Of a stretch of DNA of 64,000 nt, positions 54,546 to 64,000 are shown one piece after another (the first letter of the stretch is position 1; each line of letters opens with the position of its first letter). The stretch covers positions 14,813-78,812 of the forward strand of contig BQKZ01001817.1 in assembly GCA_036244855.1 (NCBI GenBank), given 5' to 3'. The position numbers and the translations under genes are program-made. The notes under the pieces are model-generated. The model searched no databases and was not told where the DNA came from. It worked only from the letters and a program-made list of their open reading frames with translations. Source of the stretch: Temnopleurus reevesii. Taxonomy: Eukaryota > Echinodermata > Echinoidea > Temnopleuroida > Temnopleuridae.

Positions 54546-57500
54546 TGCTACGCTTCTTCGTCAAGATTATTCATCTCGCGGTCCAGAATTAGTATCATTT
54601 ACGCAAAGAACAACAAAAGAACAGCTCAACATCATGGTCTAGCTTTGACCAAAGACAGTAAGCCTGTTATAAGTAGAAAGGGGTAAGCTGGCACAACTCT
54701 CTTCCAGCAATTTTCTTACGTACATTGCTTGCTAAAACCTTGGGTTATTCAACTCTGACCTATGGCATCAGTATGAACTTGATCCGTGCAACATACATCA
54801 GTTGTGATCTTGGGTACTCCTTTGGCAAGGCAAAGTCTGATATATAGGTCTATACATGCTTGAGTAACATCAACTCCCGAAAGGGAACTAATACCATATC
54901 TCCATCGTTTAGTGCTCCATTTGGCAATCCAGTCTTTTGGCTTGTCAGAAGTTGTATTCTCGCAAGGGGCAAAAGATCTCCTCATGCCAACTCTTAAGCA
55001 GAGTGGAGAATCCACATCCCATGGACAAGTCGCTGCCACGTCAGGCAAATTTTGGCAATGTCGTGTGGGGGGTTTGAAAGACTGATAAGGGAGAGAGCTG
55101 CTGGAGGAAGCTGATATGTGTAATGCAAACACAAATATGTATACCAACCTACATATATCAGCAGTAGATATGAACATGTAGTATACTGTGTAGGTTATGA
55201 AATAATGAGCGTAGTGACTTGATGTTGGGAGAAACAGAGTGAACGGACCACAATACTTCCAATATGTCTCTTATGCACAGAATGATATCCATCAATCATC
55301 ATTCACCTGTTCAAATTACATTCATGACATAACAGTGAAGGAAATTATGCTTTTGGGTTAAGCAGAGCAATTGTGGAGGGGTAAAGTGAGGGGTGTTTTA
55401 TCATCCACTCTTTATCAGGCTCACAGTGGATGAACTCTGTAGTGGATATAGGCTGGTATGTGATCATGTGTCGTCCACTACTCAAGAAATGTCTCATCAG
55501 GGAGTAACTTGAGATGGGCTAATTAATAATCCCTCTTCACACCATGGCACATTTCAGTGGCTGAGTTGTGGAGCTTGAACCAAAGGCCTATGGGTGGTAT
55601 TGTGAATTTGTGATGAGAATGGGGCAGTACTGAGTTTGCTGTGCTCGGTGATATATTGATTGTTAGCCTTTCTGTTCGCCACATGTGGTAATCAATCATG
55701 AACATAAGGGGGAGGGGTCATTGTTGCTGGCTGACCCCTTTCACATGCCTTCCAGTCTTTTTCATACTGTGAGTAGGAATATTTGATGAGGCTGTCTGAA
55801 AGTGTGATGGCATAAAATGTGCAAGTATTCTGATACCCCCTTTAAAAAATTCACAGAAAATTAGAGAGAAATTATCAAATTCAACTTTCAAGCAATAATT
55901 AAGTTTGGAAAAAGATATTATCTCTCAAAAAAGCACCCCCTGAACAGATTTTTAAGAGCACACATGTGTCCCTTCCAAGTTTGCATAAGGGCATGTGGTC
56001 CCTCCAACCCCGAAAATGGGGGCATGCTTACCCCCCAAAATATGGGCATGCTTCCCCCAACCAATGAAATGGGGACATATGGCCCCTCCAACTCCTCTCA
56101 GCTGACAATAAAACATTGTCGACCAGGAGTATCCTTGACATTGTAGGTTGCTTGTAAATTGATGGAAAATACTACCATGGTCATGGTGTATTTAATAAAT
56201 AAAACAACATCATTAGAAGATGTTTGAAATGCAATGTCTGTATTAGTCTGATATTGTGTACTACATGCAGTAGTAGTAGTTGTAGTATTAGCAGTTGAAA
56301 TAGCTGTAGTAAAGTAGAATTAGTTGTAGAATGGCTAGTACAATTCTAGTGTATGTCATAGAAATAGCAACAGATAAGCCAGTCATGAATGATTATTGAA
56401 TTTTCTATATCTTTGAAATCTTTCTAACATGCCAAACCATTTGTGAAGTACCTATTGTCAAGAAATGTAAATTTCACATATATAAGAATATTGTATAGGA
56501 ATGTTCAGAAAGTGTTGGCATTACATTGACAACCCAACTCATTCCACTTCATATTTGGAAAATCTATCCTGCTAGCAACGCATGAATATTTTGGTTGAGA
56601 TACATGTTGCAAGATACTTCATCAGCTTTGTTGAGCAGATGCAGAAAATTTAACATATTTAGCTGGACAAGCTATAAAATGCAAATCAAATTGTCATCAA
56701 GACTCCCCCAGAGATTTGATTCACCATCCGTTTGATCCAGTGGGCGAGGGGAAAATGAAAGAAGTTTCTTCATTTTACAAATTGATAGATTTTTTGTCTC
56801 TTCACAATATGAAGTGGAATTAAATCAAGATCAAGTTTTGGGGCCAAATTGTTCTGCCAACAACATATTGATACAATGCAAAGATGAGTACTATCATGTA
56901 TTTCCATGAGATAGTGGAATTGGCAAACTGGCTAGAGATCTAATACACCTGTTACTAATGATGGCTACATATTGATTGTTTATTTAGTAATGTAGCCGGA
57001 TGATGTAATATTGGGTATGGATGTAGTTGAAAGTTCTGAAAATGGACAACTGTTTTCAATGTATCATGCAGAAAGGAAAACACTATTCATGAATGATATA
57101 CACCCCAAAGAAAGAAAATTAAGCCACTTGGAAAATATTTTATCTGTTAAAGATGATGGTAAATTTGACAATATTCTTTAAATAAATTGAAGCAGGTGGC
57201 TCAATATACATCAAAGCAGAAAACTAAAACTCAAAACCTTGCAGACATTGCTAAATCTTGCAATTCGATTTGAGATTGATCAGTAGAATTCATTGATGGT
57301 TTTCATGTACCACCACACAGACACAACAAAGTCCAACATTTCAACAACTACTTTGATGTACCATAGAAATGTAAATGAGTGTTTAATCTTTTGCATTTGT
57401 TCTATGTGATTATTGCTATGATGGTTTTGATCAACAACCTATTGCCAAAGTGGTGGTCCATGAAATCACCGATGAACAAGATTCACAAGCGTGTCAGTTT

Positions 57501-57690
57501 TATGAAAGCATGGAATGTTTGTCTCAAAAGATCCATATTTCACCATGATAAATGTTTTATATTTGGGAGAGGGGAATTACCCTAGTAAATTAAAAGAGCA
57601 TACACATACAATATATATGGAGCCACGTTACACAACTCATTCTGTAGCAAAAGATGTTGCACAATAAACTAGTATTTTTTATTTGAATTG
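54546..57690 (+). other. Probable 3' UTR of KLF6/7
   Basis: DNA after the stop codon with no recognised gene. The first attractive polyadenylation site is AATAAA at 57663-57668, followed about 20-35 bp later by a GT-rich stretch (TGTGTTGTGTTGG). This would give a 3' UTR of about 3.1 kb, and long 3' UTRs are usual for KLF6/7 mRNAs. Other AATAAA strings occur earlier (about 56195) and later (about 61834), so alternative ends are possible. A 142-codon minus-strand open frame (54749-55177) overlaps it but resembles no family I know. Confidence 0.5.
55989..56097. repeat. Degenerate G/C-rich minisatellite, four units
   Basis: Units begin GGGCATG at 55989, 56020 and 56044, and GGGACAT at 56072 (spacings 31, 24 and 28). 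Each ends with a C-run and CAA or CCAAC, such as CCCTCCAACCCC, CCCCCCAAAA, CCCCCAACC and CCCCTCCAACTCC. It lies within the presumed 3' UTR and alternates G-runs with C-runs, so it could form hairpins in RNA. Confidence 0.65.
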
Positions 57691-57705
57691 TGTTGTGTTG
57701 GTTAA
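57663..57705 (+). other. Candidate polyadenylation signal with GT-rich downstream element
   Basis: AATAAA at 57663-57668 is followed by a T-rich stretch and then TGTGTTGTGTTGG ending near 57702. The spacing fits a cleavage site near 57680-57690. Which of several AATAAA strings is used cannot be decided from sequence. Confidence 0.4.
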
Positions 57706-58831
57706 ACCCCTCTGACATCAAGGTGATGTATAATGATTAGCTCAACCGCAAATTTAACCTGGATTTATGTAGAAATTAATAAATATTAGCAATAAAAATA
57801 CTCAGCTGACACAAAACAATACCAGCTTTGATTTTTTTTTTACATATTTATATATATACTGCACCTTCAGTAAAGCTTTTTGTGAAAGTAATGATTTACT
57901 GTTTGCCCATATACATGTAATTAACATTATTTGGGGGCATATTCCTGAGCTTTTGCTTATCATTTCTGAATTTTAAGTCCAGGTGTTCTATCACCAAGTT
58001 TTTCCTGAAGTTATGAACGACTTTAAAAAAAGACAGGAGCACATTATTAAGTGTAATACTCGTCAGATTCTCAATCATTCGGTCCGAGCACCAATCCCAG
58101 TCATTCTTGAAATCTTTCGTAACTACGTGAAACACTGCTCTGGTATCATAGAGAAAGATAGGTGCTATCAACTTCTTTAAAATGTCCAGAATGAATAGGT
58201 CAGACTCTCATTTGGTTATGATAAGGCTATGGAGTATGGGACTTCACGACCAACGAAGTGGGTCACTTTTGAACTTGATCATTTTAAATAGAAAATGTGA
58301 ACCCAAGAATATAAATAATCAGCACATAGTGATCAAAGATGTCAGTTTATCAAAAATTAAGAAATATTGTGGATGTAAGATGTTCTCTTTCAAAGGGCTT
58401 AAACCTTTTTCTGTGATGATAGTTGAATAATTGTTGAAAGTTTAGTCTTAGCTACACTGTAGAATATTGTGCATTGTCTGTGAAAAACTAGATAGCTTGG
58501 TGGAGGCTGAAGATTGATAAAAGGTAGGTGGTTGTATGAGAAGCAAATGTGATTGTTATGGTGAAAGAAAAAGAGTGTGTGCAAGAAAGAAGGTCATTTT
58601 CTTTTACGATAACATATCTTAAAGGAAGGTAAATTATTTTTGTTCAAGAAGTCGTTGTCATCCTTTTGCCTTATTTCTAAATTATTTTGGTTGAAATTTA
58701 GCACTCTAAATTACCTTCATAAAGATATCTTTTGAATATTTTTGAATAAGATAGGAAACCTTTATTTTTGAAAGCTTGAATTTGAAAATGATAGAGTTAG
58801 ATTTCTTACTATCCCAATGTGTCATTATACT

Positions 58832-58937
58832 TTAAAAAAAATAAAAATAAACAATTAAAAAAGAAAAAAAAAAAAATTAAAAAATAAAAATAAATTAAAA
58901 ATTAAGATTAAAAATTAATTTTTAAAAAAAAAAAAAT
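58832..58937. repeat. A-rich low-complexity tract
   Basis: About 105 bp of almost only A and T, dominated by A-runs with AATTAAAA and AAATAAAAATAA words. A less extreme A-rich stretch follows at about 59085-59160. It could be an old poly(A) tail of a retroposed sequence, but no source sequence is recognisable upstream. Confidence 0.8.
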
Positions 58938-59185
58938 CATGAAAGGAGGGTGAATCTGTACAGATGTAATGTAACTTTGTTCAATGGGTTATATGTAAAT
59001 AGAAGTTGACCTGGTACAGAAATTTGATCATCATATTAGAGGCCTGGGCATTGTTTGTATGTACTGAAAAGAAAAACAAGGAAGAAATTAACAACAAAAA
59101 GAGAAAAAAATGAAATAAAATGAATGTAACAAACTCTAAAAAAAAAATTGAAAGTAAAATTCATCTCTGTAAAAAATCATTTTGT

Positions 59186-59279
59186 AATATATATAAAGAA
59201 ACCACAAAAAGAGAAAGTACTATATATGTAAAGATATATAAATATAAATATATATATACATGAATATATGAATATATGA
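59186..59279. repeat. (AT)n-type low-complexity tract
   Basis: Repeated TATATA, AAATATAAATATATATA and GAATATATGAATATATGAG words, including the 9-bp direct repeat GAATATATG. Confidence 0.8.
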
Positions 59280-60684
59280 GAAATGTCCAGTGTATTGAGG
59301 GGAAGGAGGTAAAGGAAATGACCCTGTCAGAATTGTACCATTTTATTTAAATGTTTAAAACAGACCAAATTACTTACGGAGAAGGAATGAAATATGAAAG
59401 GATATTTAGATTAGCAATCCCATTATGTGGATGATGGATTTGCAGCTGGAAATATTGATCTTAAGAAGGGCTGGTATATTGTATTTTAAGGAGAGGAGAA
59501 CATACTTTGATTGAAAGTTGTCGATATCTTTTATTCAGGCATATAATTTCAGAGCATGTACATGCAAAGAGATATCGCACTGTTTTACTCCTGATTCTAG
59601 CCAGGGCATTTGTCAGAGAATTATACCATCTTTGCAATATCCCATATCTTCTGTAAGCTTGTGATCATGCCAGTCCCAAAATTATCTGGCTTTCTATTTA
59701 GGCCTGTATTTTTGGGGTATTATGATTAGCAGCATACAAGTTGATATTGTTCATGGAGTGTTAAAGAGACCTCTCTGGCGATAAAATTGGCTGTAAAATT
59801 CCATGCGCATGAAGCACTAGATGACACTCATTTTTGTTTACAAATTTATCCAAATAATTGCTAGATGTACATGTAGAACAGCATGGTTAATAGGCGAAAG
59901 TTTCATGTAGTCATACAAGATACCTGTACATTCACCACTGAGAAAATCTAGAATTTAATGTCAACCATTCCATACTATTGAAGGGCGTAATGCAATTAGT
60001 CAATTATATTTTGTTTTCATGATTTACAGAGACTCCATGAATATTAATGAATTATCTTAGAGTCAATTATCTCTAACTAGTTCAGTGGAATCAATTGCAA
60101 TGTAATGGGATTTGACTTGAGTAAATTTTCAACACTTTGATGGAAATCTATTCCTATTTTCTCTTCACAAAGTTGATACTTATAGAGACCCAAATGATAC
60201 ATACTGAATGTAAAATTATTGTATTGACGACACCCAATGAAATTCTTTGTATTTAACACTAAGATGACTACCATGCTGCTCATGATATTGAGCGCCAGAT
60301 GAAATGTGTTAAGTCGAGTATTGCATTACATGTATTTGATCAAGAAATGTATCCTCTACAATGAAAATGAATAGATTCCAGTACAATTTGTGAACGAAAA
60401 TGATACCAAGCCTCTATGCTAGTGTACTATATACATATCATGTTTGTAATGACAGTATGGTAGTGTACTGAAATCATGTCTTTAAATTATATTCTACCAA
60501 GACATTGTGATGCTTCTTATCGAGGTGATGATTCCAATGTCTTGTTTATCATTTTAATTTTTTTTTACACATCAATTCCACATTTTATACTGATCGTCTT
60601 GGATGTACATCATTTTCAATCAAATGTATGTTTTACCAATATTTTTGAAATGTTACTGTCGTCCTTCACATTTTGTTTGTGATG

Positions 60685-60698
60685 GTTGCTATGGCAAC
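60685..60698. promoter_or_regulatory. X-box-like (RFX-type) palindrome
   Basis: GTTGCTATGGCAAC; on the - strand it reads GTTGCCATAGCAAC, which fits the X-box consensus in both halves. It lies downstream of the KLF gene, with no nearby gene to assign it to. Confidence 0.35.
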
Positions 60699-61969
60699 AC
60701 ACACGAATCTTCATACATGTACAAGAACATATCAGTCCCTGGTGCACAATTTTCCTGTAATTCCTTCTGCCCAGTCGTAGACTAGAATACTCTTAGTGTA
60801 GCGATTATATCAACATGAAATACTTGTCTTATTCTACTCTATAGTAACCACCATTTTTATAATTTATGTTTTTATACAAACTGTACCATTTTACCAGTGG
60901 TTTTTTAATATGTATTTTTTAAATTTATTTTTGTTCTGTTTTTATGCATCAAATTCTTGTACCTCATTTGTGTGTCAAAACAACTGCTGCATTTTGTCTT
61001 CACAAATAGAGAGATAGAGTAATCTAAAATCAATAGGGCACTTGATCTATGAAATGGAATAGTGCTTCTGTGATTTTATGTTACACCACCCATGTGTCTT
61101 GTATATTAAGATGATCAAATGTCAGTTGGCATGAAGGTATAACTCATATATACCATTATGATGACCATATCCAATTGTTCTTTTCTTATTCTTATACTTG
61201 CCTACAAACTGCATATCAAACTCATTTTGTCTGGGATTATGATGCATAGAAATATGTTCAAATTCATTCCCATCTTCTTAGAACTTTTTATCATTTTGTG
61301 ATTTATTTTGATAGCAGCAGATACAGTTGTAATTCCTACTGTATTCAGCTTGTTATCTTCTACATTGTAGGACCTGGGAAAACTAAGGTACTATTAATGG
61401 GCAGATTTATCTCTGCTACAAGACAAGCTGCTTGTAAAATCTTGTATGAGGTGTAGTCATGAATATTGAAGATTTCAACTCGAGGAAAAGTATTCTATTT
61501 TAGTCCAAATTTTCAGTAAAGCTAATGTGAGAAGACACATTTTCTGAATTTATTTTATCCATTCATTGAATTTTTAAAAATTCTAACAATATGAATTTTC
61601 CAATATAAAACTTGAATGATCAAATCAGCCTGTTATCATTTAAATTTCATTAAGTGATGATTGTAAAAAAAAAAAATCCTCAAGAAATTCCTACATAGTT
61701 AAAGTTTGTGATGAAAATTTGATTACCTACGAAATGAGATTCGGTATGATTACAATTATTGTGTTAATGTTTACATGCTTTTGTATTTAAAACAGAATTA
61801 TTAATTTCCATGTATTACATACATTTTGATTATCAATAAAATTGTCAGTACACTATGTCAAAAGAAATTAAGATGATTGTTTGTCAATTTATAGTTGTTG
61901 GAACTGCACAAGGTTTGAAACCGGGTGTCAAGAGCAGCTTAAAAATGTGGGCCAAGAGAAGTAGCGGTA

Positions 61970-62060
61970 AGATGGAGAGAAGGGGGTATAGAAAAACATA
62001 ATTTTGAAAGTACAAGAGAGGGAGGGATGAAGAGAAAAAGAAAGAGGGGAGGGAAAGAGG

Positions 62061-62125
<65 letters not shown>

Positions 62126-62195
62126 GGAGGGAAACAAAGATAATTGGAGGGAGAGAGAGAGGGGGAAGGGGTGGAGAGAGAGGGAGAGAGTTGGA
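61970..62195. repeat. (GA)n-rich tract
   Basis: A purine-rich tract with a nearly pure GA run at about 62066-62125, flanked by GGGA and AGGGAGG words. Overlapping minus-strand frames encode Ser/Leu-rich low-complexity peptides and are not genes. Confidence 0.9.
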
Positions 62196-62377
62196 GCATG
62201 TTTCTCTATATCAGGGAAGTAACTCCCCAATGCAAATTCAATACTGGACTAGCTCCTATATTTGATAAGGATATATCATCCCACTTCACTTATTGCATCT
62301 GCCAAACAAAATATTTATTTGTAGTTCATCACCACATATAAAATTTGAGCTAAAGTGTACTGTAGACCTCAAATAAT

Positions 62378-62632
62378 AATAATAATACACAGCATTTATA
62401 TAGCGCTTAATACAAAGTGTTTCTAAGCGCTCTGTGCATTATTATCCGGCTATAGCATGGCTTCCATGCGGCGCTCACTGCACTCAAGGAATTTCTTCCT
62501 ACCAGTACCCATTCACCTCACCTGGGTTGAGTGCAGCATAATGCAGATAAATTTCATGCTGAAGAAAATTGACGGGTTGGATTCAAACCTACAACCCTCG
62601 CGTTGAAAAACCACTATACCACGATGCTACCA
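62378..62632 (-). mobile_element. tRNA-derived SINE, complete, minus orientation
   Basis: Reverse-complemented, it starts GTGGTAGCATCGTGGTATAG (tRNA-like head with A-box region) and has a B box AGGTTTGAATCC (+ strand 62579-62590). It carries the same 34-bp block as the first SINE (+ strand 62505-62538) and ends in AAGCGCTATATAAATGCTGTG and an ATT-repeat tail (+ strand AAT repeats at 62371-62386). Target-site duplications CAAATAAT lie at 62370-62377 and 62633-62640; the left one overlaps the tail repeat. It has one C-to-T change in the B box relative to the first copy and a different middle segment, so the two belong to related but distinct subfamilies. Confidence 0.87.
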
Positions 62633-64000
62633 CAAATAATGATACATGTACATCAGAATGCCTGAATCGGAAGATATAATATCCTGGATTTTCAGCCTAA
62701 TGATGATAATTGTGACACTATACTTGTCTATACCCCTTTATAAAATGTGCTATTTCTGTATGGTTAAATCTATTATGAAACCTTGGAAGAAATGATTATT
62801 CTTCTATGGCCTCCTCTTCTTTATCATTTCTCATTGGACATTGCTCCCAGCAACAAAGCAAGTAAAGCAATGAGTAGATAGTGGAGAGATAATGAATGAT
62901 ATTCACAGGTTTCACTTTCCATTGATTAAAGATCCAAATTGGTTTCTACTATTCCAATGTGACAACAATTGCCCATGGGATAATCAACAACATTAGGTCT
63001 AATATAAGGCTTCATGCCTCCCCCACCAACACAATAATTACTGGATAAAGGTGACCTTTAATTCAAGTAAATGCTTTTTAATGATGGTTAAATATTGCCA
63101 ACAAAAACTTCATTCACAAGGAAAGAGTTTGTTACACTTTTTTAACAGTAGTTTCCTGTCATTTGACAAGAAAACAGATGACATTTCATATAATGAAACT
63201 GATAGACTTTGAGAATGGTTGTATATGGGTCAGTAATTACACATACAAAGTAGTTGCTAATTTTTTGTATCACTTTCATTGGTTGCCTTTTCAAAAATTA
63301 TAATGGAGACAAGACCAATAATCACTTATTTTCAGGAAGGAAGCACTTCAGAAGAAGATCATCGTAAAATCTATTAATTGTCACTCTTAATGATCACAGT
63401 GTAATTCAGATAAGACAAATATTTCAGAAATTACATGAAGATGAACAACCAATTAGCTTAAACGCTTTCTGACAGCAATAAATCAATTAATTATTACATT
63501 CTTTATGTTAAGAAAAAAGGAATTGTTAAATGATTTTTCAGCTGCAAATATTTCTTTTACTTTGGGAATATATATTTTGGCTAACAAAGATAGAATGTAA
63601 AAAAAAAAGAATGTTAAGCTTTCTTCTCTAGAGAAGAAATTTACACAAAATTCCTAGAACATTGTGCAGGACAAACTATGTGATCTTTGTGACTTTTACT
63701 GAAGTGACTTTCACTGAAGACTTTCACTGATGTGTAGACTTGTACCCGATTCTATACCATTCTTTCACTGTTCACCTGGTTGGAAGAAACAAAATGAGTC
63801 TATGTGAATTGGATTACAATGATCACAAATCTATTTTCATGTTACGCGGATGTGTCTGTCTTTGCACTGCCCTTAACAATGATGGACTGTGATTTGATGC
63901 AAGACCAACCTATACATAGTGTTACCAACCATTCCAGAATATTGATGAGAATGTGTATTTCTGTAAATTGAATAACAAATCAGAAAGGTTTTATTTAGAT

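Larger units (their letters stand above)
57706..64000. other. Downstream DNA without recognised genes
   Basis: No protein family is recognisable on either strand. It contains the A-rich tract at 58832, an AT-rich tract at 59186, a GA-rich tract at 61960-62195, an X-box-like palindrome (60685-60698) and a minus-strand SINE (62378-62632). If the KLF6/7 mRNA uses a later polyadenylation site, part of this is also 3' UTR. Nothing else stands out from 62641 to the end. Confidence 0.7.

Noticed and set aside
61928..62230. Ser/Leu-rich minus-strand open frames
   Set aside because: They are translations of the (GA)n microsatellite.

Overview
This is non-coding-rich animal genomic DNA holding one recognisable protein gene, split over almost the whole window on the + strand. 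The gene is a KLF6/7-type Krueppel-like transcription factor. It has three coding exons (692-793, 28648-29242, 54370-54545), which join in frame to an inferred 290-residue protein ending in three C2H2 zinc fingers. The two introns are about 27.9 kb and 25.1 kb. The 34-residue first exon, the Ser-rich middle, the TPPSSPEL motif and the fingers are diagnostic of the KLF6/KLF7 subfamily. The protein mixes KLF6-like and KLF7-like characters, as expected of a single invertebrate gene that predates the vertebrate KLF6/KLF7 split.

The organism is most likely a marine invertebrate deuterostome, with an echinoderm such as a sea urchin my best guess. The reasons are AT-rich sequence (judged by eye), very long introns, tRNA-derived SINEs ending in GCGCTATATAAAT plus an ATT-repeat tail, and many copies of the palindromes TACATGTA and TAGGCCTA. 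The species assignment is inference.

Layout. 1-691: promoter and 5' leader with four CCAAT motifs around 301-385. 692-793: coding exon 1. 794-28647: intron 1, with microsatellites, short tandem duplications, an LTR-retrotransposon-like remnant (about 24057-24126) and a complete SINE (27811-28104). 28648-29242: coding exon 2 (activation/regulatory region and finger 1). 29243-54369: intron 2, with a diverged pair of repeats (33.7-34.15 kb), a short terminal-inverted-repeat element (37104-37275), a purine-rich 143-bp tandem duplication (40.2-40.5 kb), long polypyrimidine tracts, a LINE-like 3' tail (45377-45460) and simple repeats. 54370-54545: coding exon 3 (fingers 2 and 3 and the stop). 54546-64000: probable long 3' UTR and downstream DNA, with a minisatellite, A-rich and AT-rich tracts, a (GA)n tract and a second SINE in the opposite orientation.

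I found no second protein gene, rRNA, functional tRNA gene, CRISPR array or operon-like arrangement. The most interesting material is the fossil mobile-element layer in the introns and the unusual enrichment of two palindromic 8-mers.
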